From NCBI GenBank assembly GCA_937890835.1, contig CALADF010000001.1:62001-126000 (forward strand): a DNA stretch of 64,000 bases, written 5' to 3'. Positions 51,300 through 61,833 of this stretch are shown here, piece after piece (the first letter of the stretch is position 1; each line of letters begins with the position of its first letter). The position numbers were made by a program, and so were the translations under genes. The notes under the pieces are model-generated. The model was not told the DNA's origin. It worked only from the letters and a program-made list of their open reading frames with translations, and did not search any database. Source of the stretch: an uncultured bacterium (GTDB lineage Bacteria; Actinomycetota; Coriobacteriia; Coriobacteriales; Eggerthellaceae).

Positions 51300-51333
51300 A
51301 GCAGGGGGCGCAGCTCAAGCCGCGCCCCCTGCT
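51300..51333. terminator. bidirectional hairpin between kinase gene and sstT
   Basis: AGCAGGGGGCGC (51300-51311) pairs perfectly with GCGCCCCCTGCT (51322-51333) between convergent genes. U-tracts are weak on both strands. Confidence 0.6.
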
Positions 51334-51397
51334 TCTCGCACGATGCCCGCTTTGGCGGCAGGCGTCTGTCGTCTTCTGCGTTTGGGAAGATTGGAGA

Positions 51398-52684
51398 CTA
51401 CTCCTGAACCTCGGCATCCTTGCCCATGTTCACGGTCTTTCCCTCTTTCAGCTGAATGAAATAATCCGCCGTTGCGGTGAACAGCACGTCGGAGGAGGAG
51501 TTCAACGCGGTCTCGCAGGAGTCCTGGATCACGCCGATGATGAGTCCGATCGCCACGATCTGCATGGAGACATCGGGTTCGATGCCGAACAGCGAGCAGG
51601 CGAGCGGAATGAGCAGGAGGGACCCGCCGGCGACGCCGGATGCGCCGCATGCCGACACGGCGGAGAGGACGCACAGTATCACGGCGGTGATCGGGTCAAC
51701 CGAGATGCCGAGCGTGTGCGTCGCCGCCATGGTCATGACCGCGATGGTGACGGCGGCGCCTGCCATGTTGATGGTCGCGCCAAGCGGGATGGAGAGGGAG
51801 TAGTTGTCCTTGTTGAGGCCGAGTTTGCGACAAAGCTCCATGTTGACGGGGATGTTCGCAGCAGAGCTGCGCGTGAAGAACGCCGTGATGCCGGAGTCCT
51901 TCAGGCAACGCAGCACGAGCGGGTAGGGGTTCTTTCGCGTAACGGCGAAGACCAGCAGTGGATTGGTGATCAGCGCGATAAAGAACATGCACGCGACGAG
52001 CACCAGGATAAGCTGGCCGTACTCGATGAAGATGTCCATGCCGTTTTCGGAAACCGAGGTGTAGACCAGGCCGAGGATGCCGAAGGGCGCGAGGTTGATG
52101 ACCCAGCGAACAACCGTGGACACGGCGTCGGATACGGCGGTGAACACGTCTTTGACGTTCTGGCTTGCCGCGCGAAGCGCGATGCCCAGCATGACAGCCC
52201 AGGCGAGGATGCCGATGAAGTTCGCGTTCACCAGCGAATCAACCGGGTTGGAGGCGATGTTCATCACGAGCGTCGTGAGAACCTCGCCGACCCCGTCGGG
52301 CGATGATTGCTCGACGGAGGGGTTTTGCACGAGCGTGATGTCGATGGGGAACGCGAAGCTCGCGAGCACGGCGACGAGCGAGGCGATGAGCGTGCTGGCA
52401 ATGTAGAGCACGATGACCATCTTCATCGTGCCTGCCGCGCGAGCGTTCGCCAACGCGCTGATGACCAGGAAGAACACGAGGATGGGTGCGACGGCCTTCA
52501 ACGCCGAAACGAACAGGCTGCCGAGCAACGCGATGAACTCGCTGACGCCCATGAGGATGTCGTTGCCGTCCACCACGGCGGCGGGCATCAGAAGCGCGAG
52601 CACGACGCCGATCACCAGGCCCACGATGATACGTTTGATCAGGCTGATCTCCGTATACTTACGGGCGATTGTCTTTAGGAACAT
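51398..52684 (-). CDS. sstT: SstT-like sodium:serine/threonine symporter
   Basis: The 428-residue protein of the dicarboxylate/amino acid:cation symporter (DAACS) family has eight membrane helices and two re-entrant loops. Motifs are APILVFFLVISALAN, the serine-rich FFTRSSAANIPVNMELC, the Na+/substrate region LGATINMAGAAVTIAVMT, and SACGASGVAGGSLLLIPLAC. These match SstT more than GltP. It imports serine and threonine with sodium. ATG 52684 follows AAGGAGAG. A TATCAT on this strand near 52900 would give a leader of about 200 bases. Confidence 0.9.
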   Translation of the reverse strand: MFLKTIARKYTEISLIKRIIVGLVIGVVLALLMPAAVVDGNDILMGVSEFIALLGSLFVSALKAVAPILVFFLVISALANARAAGTMKMVIVLYIASTLIASLVAVLASFAFPIDITLVQNPSVEQSSPDGVGEVLTTLVMNIASNPVDSLVNANFIGILAWAVMLGIALRAASQNVKDVFTAVSDAVSTVVRWVINLAPFGILGLVYTSVSENGMDIFIEYGQLILVLVACMFFIALITNPLLVFAVTRKNPYPLVLRCLKDSGITAFFTRSSAANIPVNMELCRKLGLNKDNYSLSIPLGATINMAGAAVTIAVMTMAATHTLGISVDPITAVILCVLSAVSACGASGVAGGSLLLIPLACSLFGIEPDVSMQIVAIGLIIGVIQDSCETALNSSSDVLFTATADYFIQLKEGKTVNMGKDAEVQE

Positions 52685-53042
52685 AAATGGTCTCTCCTTA
52701 TCCGTGTAATCCGACGATCTTGCGGCGGAAGGCGCGCCCGGGGTGGATTGCGATTGCGGTCGGACCCAGGGCGTCTGCTTCGATACGCTTCCAAACGCGG
52801 CGAAGCAGCGCGCGATCTGCGCCATCGTTCTTGAAAGACAGTTCGCGGCGCACAGGCGGATAAGGTGTGAGACGTGAGCTATCGACGATAGCGTAATGCC
52901 GCATGATAGCAGAAATATGGAAAAACGGAGGAAAAGTATGGGCGAGAGCCTGGTCGTTGGAGCCGAAAGGCGTTGACCCGGCCTGACAATTCCCCGTAGA
53001 AGCAACTCGTTTGAAGTCGAGAGGATCTCAAGAGGCCTAGCT
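52685..53042. other. sstT upstream region
   Basis: No gene is visible between sstT and tRNA-Leu(UAG). The minus strand carries TATCAT near 52900-52905 as a possible -10, leaving a long untranslated leader for sstT. I see no known riboswitch motif in it. A second TATCAT lies upstream of the tRNA gene. Confidence 0.4.
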
Positions 53043-53079
53043 GCCTTTCCGATCCTCTTGCTTTACGAGATCGGAAGGC
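53043..53079 (-). terminator. hairpin after tRNA-Leu(UAG)
   Basis: On the minus strand GCCTTCCGATC (53079-53069) pairs with GATCGGAAAGGC (53054-53043) with one bulged base. No U-tract follows, so termination may be partial. Confidence 0.5.
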
Positions 53080-53084
53080 GAAGA

Positions 53085-53169
53085 TGGTGCGGGCGAAAGG
53101 ACTTGAACCTTCACGAGTTTCCCCACCAGAACCTAAATCTGGCGCGTCTGCCAATTCCGCCACGCCCGC
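53085..53169 (-). tRNA. tRNA-Leu(UAG)
   Basis: On the minus strand acceptor GCGGGCG pairs with CGCCCGC. The anticodon loop TTTAGGT between CCAGA and TCTGG gives UAG. It has a long variable arm, T-loop TTCAAGT and encoded CCA. 85 bases. Confidence 0.93.
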
Positions 53170-53479
53170 ACGCGCATTGCCTCATCGGATCGGGAGACCG
53201 AAAAGGCGGTGCCTATGATAGCAGAAGACGAAGCGCTCTCGCACGATGCGCGCTCATGATCTTGAAGATGTGAGTGCTCGGGATGCTCGGCAACGGCTCG
53301 AAAATGGAAAACGCACGGTAAGGGCGCACTCGTTGTGGCACCTCGTTTGCAAGTGTGCGATAATGCGCAATTGGTGTGCTTTCAGAGGTTGCGGCTTACA
53401 TGTCGGCATCGACGGAGCGCCCTGGGAACACGCATTGCGCTCATACGGAGCGCAAGACAGTACATGATGGAGGAATTAA
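53170..53479. other. spacer upstream of tig with promoter and hairpin
   Basis: No gene is visible. An extended -10 (TGCGATAAT, 53356-53364) is the likely tig promoter. In the leader TTGCGCTC (53435-53442) and GAGCGCAA (53448-53455) form an 8-bp hairpin about 25 bases before the tig start codon. Confidence 0.5.
53356..53364 (+). promoter_or_regulatory. extended -10 promoter of tig
   Basis: TG-C-GATAAT fits the extended -10 consensus. TTGTGG 20 bases upstream is a poor -35, consistent with dependence on the extended -10. Confidence 0.5.
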
Positions 53480-54892
53480 GTGGAAACTAAAGTAGAGGTC
53501 TTGGAGGGCAACAAGGTTAAGGTTACCGTCACGGTTGACGCGGCCGCAGTTGACGCTCGCATCAAGAAGACCTACAAGGATTTTGCCCAGAAGTACAACT
53601 TCCCCGGATTCCGCAAGGGCAAAGCGCCCCGTCCGGTTATCGATAACGCGCTCGGCGCGGAATACGTTCTGGCCACCGTTTCGGAAGACGTCATCAACAC
53701 CGCTTATCCGCAGTCCGTCGAAGCCGAGAAGCTCTTCCCCGTGGGCAATCCCGAGTTCGGCAACGCCGGTCTCGTCGAGGCGGGCAAGGACTTCACCTTC
53801 GATTTCACCGTCTCGGTCAAGCCCGAGATCGAGCTCACCTCCTATGATGCCGTCGAGATCGAGCTTCCCGTCGCCGGTTGCTCCGAGGCGGAGGTCTCCG
53901 AGCAGATCGAGCAGCTCCGCGAGCATTACCAGACGTTCGAGGACGCGTCTGCCGCCACGAAGTTCAAGACCGAGAACCATGCTGAGCTCGCCATCAAGGC
54001 AACCGACGAGGACGGCGAGACCATCGAGCCTCTCGAGAGCGAATCCCGTCTTTACGCTCCCGGCGCCGGCATGATGAACGAGGCGTTCGACGCCGAGGTT
54101 CTCGGCATGAAGAAGGGGCAGACCAAGGAGTTCTCGCTCGACATCGCCGAGGATGAGTCCGCCGTGCTTCTGTCCGCCTACGCGGGCAAGAAGATCAACT
54201 TCGAGGTCACCTGCGTCGTTGTGAAGAAGCAGACTCTTCCCGAGGTCACCGACGAATGGGCGAAAGACGTTTTGGGCTTCGAGTCCGTCGAGGATCTCAA
54301 GGCGCGCATCGCCGAGTCCGTCGAGGCTCGGAAGGCCGATCTGCTTCCCCGCATGAAGGAAAACGCCTGCTACGCGGAGCTCGTGAAACGCTTCGAGGGC
54401 GACGCCCCCCAGAACATGGTCGAGGAGGCGGAGACGAGCCTTCTGCAGGAGTTCTTCACGCAGCTGCAGCAGGCTGGCGTCAACTTCGACACTTACCTTA
54501 TGCAGCAGGGCATCACCGCTGACGAGTTCAAAGCCGATGTGAAGCTGCAGGCTGCTGACGAGGCCAAGCATCAGCTCGCTCTCGACGCTTGGGCACGTCA
54601 TGCGGGCATCGAGGCCACCGACGAGGAGGTTAGCCGCGAATTCGAGCTTGCCGGCGTCGAGAACCCCGCCGCGCTTGAGAAGGAGTGGCGCGAGACCGGC
54701 CGCCTGTACTTGATCCGCGAGGGCATCGTTCGCCGTAAGGCCGTCGAGAGCGTCATGGAGGGTGCGGTCGTCACCGAGGTCGATTACGCCGCCCAGGCGC
54801 AGCAGGAGCGCAAGGATGCGAAGAAGCCTTCCAAGAAGAAGAGCTCGAAGAAGGACGAAGCCGCCCAGGCCGAGCAGTCTGCTGCCGAGTAG
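53480..54892 (+). CDS. tig: trigger factor chaperone
   Basis: Trigger factor binds the ribosome exit tunnel and shields nascent chains. The 470 residues carry the ribosome-docking signature FPGFRKGKAPRPVI near residue 44, a PPIase-like domain (about 155-240, ENHAELAIKATDEDG onward) and a helical C-terminal chaperone domain. The last 40 residues are an unusual Lys-rich then Ala/Gln/Glu tail (KKPSKKKSSKKDEAAQAEQ), as in several Actinobacteria. GTG 53480 follows GGAGGAA. It precedes clpP and clpX in the conserved tig-clpP-clpX order but has its own terminator. Confidence 0.95.
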   Translation: METKVEVLEGNKVKVTVTVDAAAVDARIKKTYKDFAQKYNFPGFRKGKAPRPVIDNALGAEYVLATVSEDVINTAYPQSVEAEKLFPVGNPEFGNAGLVEAGKDFTFDFTVSVKPEIELTSYDAVEIELPVAGCSEAEVSEQIEQLREHYQTFEDASAATKFKTENHAELAIKATDEDGETIEPLESESRLYAPGAGMMNEAFDAEVLGMKKGQTKEFSLDIAEDESAVLLSAYAGKKINFEVTCVVVKKQTLPEVTDEWAKDVLGFESVEDLKARIAESVEARKADLLPRMKENACYAELVKRFEGDAPQNMVEEAETSLLQEFFTQLQQAGVNFDTYLMQQGITADEFKADVKLQAADEAKHQLALDAWARHAGIEATDEEVSREFELAGVENPAALEKEWRETGRLYLIREGIVRRKAVESVMEGAVVTEVDYAAQAQQERKDAKKPSKKKSSKKDEAAQAEQSAAE

Positions 54893-54919
54893 CGCTCGGA
54901 CTTTCACCAGCGCCAACGC

Positions 54920-54955
54920 GAAGGCCGCCTTATGCGAGAGCACCGGGCGGCCTTC
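54920..54955 (+). terminator. terminator after tig
   Basis: GAAGGCCGCC (54920-54929) pairs with GGCGGCCTTC (54946-54955), followed by TCTGTGTTCGTTTCC. The U-content is moderate. Confidence 0.65.
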
Positions 54956-55069
54956 TCTGTGTTCGTTTCCTCTAAAGCCTTGCGAAGTTACAGCTGGTAT
55001 ATCAGTATGTCTCAAGTACATTGACGTCGTCGCAATCGATGCGGCGCCATTCCGGAAAGAGAGGAACCC

Positions 55070-55699
55070 ATGGGCATCGAACGAGTGAGCAACGCGCTCA
55101 TCCCCTATGTCATCGAGCAGTCTCCGCGCGGCGAGCGCAGCTACGACATCTATTCCCGACTCCTCAACGATCGAATCGTCTTCCTCGGCGAGCCGATCGA
55201 TGATCACGTCGCGAACTCGGTTGTCGCGCAGTTGCTCCATCTTGAAAGCGCGGATCCCGAGAAGGACATCTCGCTCTACATCAATTCGCCCGGAGGAAGC
55301 GTTTCCGCCGGCCTTGCCATTTACGACACCATGCAGTTCGTGAAATGCGATGTCTCTACGATCTGCTTGGGCATGGCGGCTTCCATGGCCGTGCCGCTTT
55401 TGGCGGGCGGCGCCAAGGGTAAGCGATTCATCCTTCCCAATGCTCAGGTCATGATCCATCAGCCTATGGGCGGCACCGGCGACGGTCATACCCAGCAGAC
55501 CGACATCCAGATCATGGCGGATGAGATCCGCAAAACGCGTGAACGCCTCGAGCGCATCATCGCGAAGCATTGCGGAAAGAGCCTCGAGGAGGTTCACGTC
55601 GACTGCGAGCGTGACAACTGGCTCGATGCTGACGAGGCGCTCGCTTACGGCTTGGTCGACGAGATCATTCAGCATCACGGACCTAAGTCCGAGGACTAA
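55070..55699 (+). CDS. clpP: ATP-dependent Clp protease proteolytic subunit
   Basis: ClpP forms a tetradecameric serine protease that degrades substrates unfolded by ClpX or ClpC. The 209 residues contain the nucleophile serine in [16 protein letters not shown], the catalytic histidine in [11 protein letters not shown], and the aspartate in [13 protein letters not shown]. The N-terminal axial-loop region is [27 protein letters not shown] precedes ATG 55070. clpX follows 50 bases later with no terminator, so the two are probably cotranscribed. Some Actinobacteria have a second clpP nearby; here only one is present. Confidence 0.96.
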   Translation: MGIERVSNALIPYVIEQSPRGERSYDIYSRLLNDRIVFLGEPIDDHVANSVVAQLLHLESADPEKDISLYINSPGGSVSAGLAIYDTMQFVKCDVSTICLGMAASMAVPLLAGGAKGKRFILPNAQVMIHQPMGGTGDGHTQQTDIQIMADEIRKTRERLERIIAKHCGKSLEEVHVDCERDNWLDADEALAYGLVDEIIQHHGPKSED

Positions 55700-55749
55700 C
55701 GTTTGGATAGAGGCTTGCCTTGCGCAGGCAGACAGGTGCAACTAAATCA

Positions 55750-57150
<1,401 letters not shown>

Positions 57151-57234
57151 TCGCGTGGCGTTCACTTGAGGACGCTGCGTCTACGGCTCTGCGGGGCAGG
57201 TGCCCATCGACGATCGTTTCTTGAATGCAGCGAA

Positions 57235-57257
57235 GCGTGGCGCGCAACGCGCCACGC
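57235..57257 (+). repeat. perfect 10-bp hairpin before the valS ribosome-binding site
   Basis: GCGTGGCGCG (57235-57244), loop CAA, CGCGCCACGC (57248-57257). It ends five bases before the GGAAAAGG of valS and has no U-tract, so it may affect valS translation or stabilise a processed mRNA end. Confidence 0.6.
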
Positions 57258-57276
57258 GGGATGGAAAAGGATGGTT

Positions 57277-59952
57277 ATGGCTGACAATTCGACTGACAAG
57301 GCGTCGTCTTACGATTACGCCGCCCATGAACGGCCGCTTTTCGAAGCATGGAAGAAGGCGGGTTACTTTCAGCGCACTCCCGGTTTCGGCAAGCATAAAG
57401 GCGAATCCTATACGATCGTCATCCCGCCTCCGAATGTCACCGGCGTTTTGCACATGGGGCATGCGCTCAACGACACCATTCAAGATGCGTGCATTCGCCG
57501 CGCGCGCATGCGCGGATATCAGACGCGTTGGATCCTCGGGACCGATCACGCGGGCATCGCGACGCAGACCAAAGTCGATAAGCACCTCGCCTCGCAGGGC
57601 ATCAGCCGTCGTGAGATTGGCCGTGAGAAGTTTATCGAGGCATGTCAGGAGTGGCGCAACGAATACGGCACGACCATCGTGAACCAGATAGCCTCCATGG
57701 GCTGCTCGTGCGATTACGATGACGAGCAGTTCACGATGAGCCCCGAGTTTTCCAAGGCGGTTCGCAAGGTCTTCACGGATTGGTATCATGACGGTATCGT
57801 GTACCGCGGCAAGCGTATCGTCAACTGGTGCCCGAGCTGTACCACCGCTATCGCCGATGATGAGGCTGAATACGTTGACGAGCCCGGTCATCTTTGGCAT
57901 CTTCGCTACCCGCTCGTCGAACCGGTCGATGGCATGGATTATCTCGTCGTGGCCACCACGCGTCCTGAGACCATGCTCGGCGACACCGGCGTCGCGGTGA
58001 GCCCTCAGGATGATCGATACAAGAATCTCGTCGGCAAGAAGGTGAAGCTTCCCATCGTGGATCGCGAGATTCCGGTGTTTAGCGACTTTTACGTTGACAA
58101 GGAATTCGGCACGGGCTGCGTGAAGGTCACGCCCGCCCACGACCCCAACGACTTCGCTATGGGTGAGCGCAACGGTCTTGAGAAGATCAACATCTTCGAC
58201 GAGACGGCGCACGTCGTCGAGGGTTTCGGCAAGTTCTCCGGCATGTCTCGCGGCGAAGCTCGTGAAGCGATCGTGGCCGAGTTCGAAGCTCTCGGGCTGC
58301 TCGACCACGTTGAGGAGCATGATCATTCCGTCATGCACTGCTATCGTTGCCATAACACGCTTGAACCCTGGCTTTCCGAGCAGTGGTTCGTCGCTGTCGA
58401 CGAGCTGAAGAAAAAGGCGTTTCAGGTGGTCGAGGATGGATCCATCACCTTTTATCCTGAGCGTTGGAAGCAGGTTTACCTCGATTGGCTTGAGAACTTG
58501 AAGGATTGGTGCATCTCCCGTCAGCTTTGGTGGGGGCATCGTATTCCGATGTATTACTGCGACGCGTGCGGCTGGCAGGATGCTTCGGTCGACGGGGTGG
58601 ATGCATGCCCGCAGTGCGGTGGGCCCGTTCGCCAGGACGAGGACGTGCTCGATACCTGGTTCTCTTCGCAGCTGTGGCCTTTCGCCACGCAGAACTGGGC
58701 CGAGGAGGGCATGGGCGCGCACGATTTGGCTGAGTATTACCCGACGCAGGTTCTTTCCACGGCGCGAGACATCATGGGCCTTTGGGTCGCCCGCATGGTG
58801 ATGGCGTCGGAGTACTGCTGCGATGAGATCCCGTTCAAGGACGTGATCATTCATCCGACCGTCATGGGCGCCGACGGCAAGCCTATGAGCAAATCGCGCG
58901 GTAACGGCGTCGATCCCGTGAAGCTCATGGAGGACTACGGCGCCGACGGCATGCGCTTCGGTCTCCTCATGCAGGTCACCGGCGCGCAGGCCATGAGGTT
59001 TGATTATCAGAAAATCGAGAGCTCTCGTAATTTCGCCAACAAGATCCGCAACGCCGCGCGTTTCGTGTTGATGCACCTCGACGGATTCGAACCAGGCGAG
59101 CCTGAGCTCGTCACGCCTGCGGACCGCTGGATCTTCTCGCGTTTGGCCAATCTGGTCGCCGAGGTTGACGAGGCGTTTGATCGCTACGAGTTCAGCGACA
59201 TCACCCGCGCTCTCTACGGCTTTTTCTGGAACGAGTTCTGCGATTGGTACATCGAGTTCTCGAAGAGCCGTCTTTCGGATGCGGCCGATCCCGCCGATCG
59301 TCTCGCCTGTCAGCGCAATCTCGTGTTCGTGCTCGATCAGGCGCTTCGTCTCCTGCATCCGATCATGCCCTTCATCACGGAGGAGATCTACCAGGAGATG
59401 CCCGTCAAGACGGGGGGCGATATGCTCATCGGTGCCGAGTGGCCCGACGCCGAGGCTCTCGCGGTTTATCGCGACGAGGCTTCCGAGCGCGCCATCGAGC
59501 TGGTGTGCGAGGTCGTTGGCGCCATTCGTTCGTCGCGCGCTCGCTACGGCATTTCGCCTAAGACGGCGTTGCCCGTCGCGGTGAAGGCGGCATCGCACGA
59601 CGTGGAGCTTCTCGCTGCTCAATCTTCGATTGTGCGCGCGCTTGCGAACGTGGAGGATCTGACCATCTCCGCAGATGCCGTCAAGCCCGCGGAGGCCTCG
59701 GTTTCGCTGGGGTCGGGCATCGAGGTGTACACCATCTTGTCGGGTCACGTCGATTTCGCAGCGGAGAAGGCGCGTCTCGAGAAGGAGCAGGGCAAGGTCG
59801 CCAAAGACGTGGCTAAGCTCGAGAAAAAGCTTTCGAACCCGGGTTTTTTGGCCAAGGCTGCTCCCGAGATCGTGGCTAAGGACAAGGCTAAGCTTGAGGA
59901 GCTCTCCGACAAGTTGGCGAGGCTTCAATCGCAGATCGCCGAGCTCGCGTAA
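57277..59952 (+). CDS. valS: valyl-tRNA synthetase
   Basis: ValRS charges tRNA-Val and hydrolyses mischarged threonine. The 891 residues have HIGH as PPPNVTGVLHMGHALN, the editing-domain motif VVATTRPETMLGDTGVA, KMSKS as GKPMSKSRGNGVDPVKL, and a C-terminal coiled-coil arm (ARLEKEQGKVAKDVAKLEKK). In the KMSKS loop the first lysine is proline (P-M-S-K-S), a variant tolerated in some ValRS. ATG 57277 has GGAAAAGG six bases upstream; ATG 57271 is a possible alternative. It lies 126 bases after clpX without a terminator and ends in a strong terminator. Confidence 0.95.
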   Translation: MADNSTDKASSYDYAAHERPLFEAWKKAGYFQRTPGFGKHKGESYTIVIPPPNVTGVLHMGHALNDTIQDACIRRARMRGYQTRWILGTDHAGIATQTKVDKHLASQGISRREIGREKFIEACQEWRNEYGTTIVNQIASMGCSCDYDDEQFTMSPEFSKAVRKVFTDWYHDGIVYRGKRIVNWCPSCTTAIADDEAEYVDEPGHLWHLRYPLVEPVDGMDYLVVATTRPETMLGDTGVAVSPQDDRYKNLVGKKVKLPIVDREIPVFSDFYVDKEFGTGCVKVTPAHDPNDFAMGERNGLEKINIFDETAHVVEGFGKFSGMSRGEAREAIVAEFEALGLLDHVEEHDHSVMHCYRCHNTLEPWLSEQWFVAVDELKKKAFQVVEDGSITFYPERWKQVYLDWLENLKDWCISRQLWWGHRIPMYYCDACGWQDASVDGVDACPQCGGPVRQDEDVLDTWFSSQLWPFATQNWAEEGMGAHDLAEYYPTQVLSTARDIMGLWVARMVMASEYCCDEIPFKDVIIHPTVMGADGKPMSKSRGNGVDPVKLMEDYGADGMRFGLLMQVTGAQAMRFDYQKIESSRNFANKIRNAARFVLMHLDGFEPGEPELVTPADRWIFSRLANLVAEVDEAFDRYEFSDITRALYGFFWNEFCDWYIEFSKSRLSDAADPADRLACQRNLVFVLDQALRLLHPIMPFITEEIYQEMPVKTGGDMLIGAEWPDAEALAVYRDEASERAIELVCEVVGAIRSSRARYGISPKTALPVAVKAASHDVELLAAQSSIVRALANVEDLTISADAVKPAEASVSLGSGIEVYTILSGHVDFAAEKARLEKEQGKVAKDVAKLEKKLSNPGFLAKAAPEIVAKDKAKLEELSDKLARLQSQIAELA

Positions 59953-59982
59953 GCTCGCTCGACGACGGCATCGCTTCTCGTA

Positions 59983-60017
59983 CCGCAGCTCGCGCCCGCG
60001 AGCTGCGGTTTTTCTTT
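59983..60017 (+). terminator. terminator after valS
   Basis: CCGCAGCTCGCG, loop CC, CGCGAGCTGCGG, then TTTTTCTTT. A perfect 12-bp stem. Confidence 0.88.
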
Positions 60018-60187
60018 GTCGGCTTCAAGTTGCACCTCGCGCCCGGTGATGAACGAGGTGGGTTTCACTTCACGGGCGGTCTTGGTTTGCGCGGAATCGA
60101 CCGCGCTGCTCCGTTTACCGCGCGGGAGCAGCAGACCTGCGGTTTCTGCTGTTCCCGGCGTCCGTCTCGCGGTGGCGAGCACGGACG

Positions 60188-61132
60188 TTACCCGAGCGCG
60201 CTCAGCACCGCGACGATCACCGGGATGGACGCCAGCGAGAGCACGGTGGTCATGAACGTTCCTTGCGCCATGGTGCGCGTGCTGCCGCCGTATTGGTAGC
60301 AGAGTATCGTTCCGTTGGTTGCCACCGGCATGCCTGAAATCACGACGACCACGCCGAGCAGGAGTGGGTCGCTGATAAAGAGGTGGAAGACGCCCCACGT
60401 GATGAGCGGAATGACGAGAAGTCTGAACAGAGACATGAGCCACATGCGGAAGCCGCCGACGAGTTCTTTGACCGGCATGTTCGCCAGCGAGGACCCGATG
60501 ATGAGAAGAGCCGCCGGCGTGGTGAGCGAGCCGAGCGTCTCAAGTGATTCCCCTATGATGGGCACGTCGTGGACGCCGAGAAGCACCAAGGCGATAGCGG
60601 CGATACAGCTGACTATGGCGGGGGAGACGAACGTGCGCCACGAGAGTTTCACCCGTGCGCCGTTCACGCTGTCCTGCGTGAGAAACCACGCTCCCATGGT
60701 GAAGACGAGGAAGTTGAACGGCAGGTTGAAAACCGCGGCGTAGATGAGCGCTTCGGGCCCGTATATCGCCGAGAGGACGGGAAATCCGATGAAGCCGACG
60801 TTGCCGAAACACAGCATGAACTTGAAAACGCCTCTGTTGCGCCAGGAGATGCGCGTTACGGCCGTGAACAGATAGGCGACGATTACAGCGATAAGGTAGC
60901 TCGCGCACGAGACGATGAAGGTCAGGATGATGTCCTCGAGCCCGGGTAGGTTTTCGGCTGTGAGCACGGACCCGAGTATCATGCCGGGAAGTGCGATGTT
61001 AACGATAAGCTTCGAGAGCGATCGATCGAATTCCTCGGTCATGAGCTTCGATTTCTTGGCGATGTATCCGATTCCGATGATGAAGAACAGGATGACCATT
61101 TCCTGTGCGATCTCGACGAGTCCCGCGTTCAC
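60188..61132 (-). CDS. AEC family transporter
   Basis: The 314-residue membrane protein of the auxin efflux carrier (AEC) family has ten membrane helices in two five-helix repeats. Motifs are FFIIGIGYIAKKSKLM, FGNVGFIGFPVLSAIYG, the proline/glycine-rich ALLIIGSSLANMPVKEL and GMPVATNGTILCYQYGG. Family members transport malate, malonate or other organic acids, or are of unknown substrate. GTG 61132 is chosen because AGAGG lies eight bases upstream; GTG 61141 is an alternative. A TATAAT (61180-61175, minus) about 40 bases upstream is the likely -10. No metabolic partner gene is adjacent. Confidence 0.87.
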   Translation of the reverse strand: MNAGLVEIAQEMVILFFIIGIGYIAKKSKLMTEEFDRSLSKLIVNIALPGMILGSVLTAENLPGLEDIILTFIVSCASYLIAVIVAYLFTAVTRISWRNRGVFKFMLCFGNVGFIGFPVLSAIYGPEALIYAAVFNLPFNFLVFTMGAWFLTQDSVNGARVKLSWRTFVSPAIVSCIAAIALVLLGVHDVPIIGESLETLGSLTTPAALLIIGSSLANMPVKELVGGFRMWLMSLFRLLVIPLITWGVFHLFISDPLLLGVVVVISGMPVATNGTILCYQYGGSTRTMAQGTFMTTVLSLASIPVIVAVLSALG

Positions 61133-61174
61133 CCAGAGCACCTCTTTTTTCCGTCTTGTCGTTTGCGTCCGTAC

Positions 61175-61180
61175 ATTATA
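61175..61180 (-). promoter_or_regulatory. -10 element of the AEC transporter gene
   Basis: A perfect TATAAT on the minus strand, about 43 bases before GTG 61132. No good -35 is visible. Confidence 0.45.
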
Positions 61181-61212
61181 GATACGTCATTGTTCCCAAT
61201 CGGGTCATCTTG

Positions 61213-61239
61213 GCCCGGGAGCGTATCGCGCTCCCGGGC
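61213..61239. repeat. 11-bp inverted repeat in divergent spacer
   Basis: GCCCGGGAGCG (61213-61223), loop TATCG, CGCTCCCGGGC (61229-61239). It lies between two divergent genes with no U-tract, so an operator-like role or an RNA hairpin are both possible. Confidence 0.5.
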
Positions 61240-61356
61240 GGTAGCGATCGCGTGCCATCTGCGGGTTAAAGCGCACCGAAGGTTTTGCATGCGCGTGCTC
61301 GTATAGCGAATCCGGGATAATCGGTGCAGCGTTCGCGCAATGGAAAGGGGAGATGA

Positions 61357-61833
61357 ATGTTCGTGCAACCTGATGAGAAGGCATATACTTTAAACGAGGC
61401 TCGCGCCATGTTCGAACACCGCGCGCTGTGGCTTTACTATCTTGCGGAAAACCCTGCGAATGAGGGTGGCGACGGGCCGCTTCATAAGGCCATTCGCAAA
61501 TGCGGCCTGTACCATGCCGCTGTCAAGTTCGGAAAGTTCGAGACTATCGAGAAGTTCAACGAGCTTCTCACGGCGGAGCCCGTTCGCAGCGTCTTCGAGA
61601 TGGAGATCGTCGAGAAGACCGATGAGAAGCTTTCGGTTGATTTCCACTACTGCCCGCTTGTCGAGGCATGGAAAAAGGTCGGTGCCTCCGATGAGGACAT
61701 CGCGGCTTTGTGCGATATCGCGATGGAAGGCGACCGGGGTATCATCGAGGGGATCGGCGGCACGAAGTTCGAGCTCCCGAAGACCATCGCCAACGGCGAC
61801 GACGTCTGTCAGATCCGGATTTCCACGCTGTAA
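61357..61833 (+). CDS. L-2-amino-thiazoline-4-carboxylate hydrolase-family protein
   Basis: The 158-residue protein resembles the ATC_hydrolase family by its C-terminal half: FHYCPLVEAWKKVGASDEDI, LCDIAMEGDRGI, ELPKTIANGDDVCQIRI, with three conserved cysteines. The named family member opens a thiazoline ring on the way to L-cysteine in Pseudomonas. Most homologues in gut anaerobes are uncharacterised, so the activity is not assured. The N-terminal half is helical (LNEARAMFEHRALWLYYLAE). ATG 61357 follows GGAAAGGGGAG. GATAAT at 61316 may be its -10. It is divergent from the AEC transporter. Confidence 0.7.
   Translation: MFVQPDEKAYTLNEARAMFEHRALWLYYLAENPANEGGDGPLHKAIRKCGLYHAAVKFGKFETIEKFNELLTAEPVRSVFEMEIVEKTDEKLSVDFHYCPLVEAWKKVGASDEDIAALCDIAMEGDRGIIEGIGGTKFELPKTIANGDDVCQIRISTL

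Noticed and set aside
52685..52900. Riboswitch in the long sstT leader.
   Set aside because: No known aptamer core (glycine, lysine or similar) is visible, and the leader length rests on a single weak -10.
57181..59928. A 915-codon open frame on the minus strand opposite valS, and similar long antisense frames opposite uvrC, YfhO, tig/clpP and ileS.
   Set aside because: They mirror strongly coding plus-strand genes in high-G+C DNA, lack family motifs, and have low-complexity, Arg/His-rich translations.
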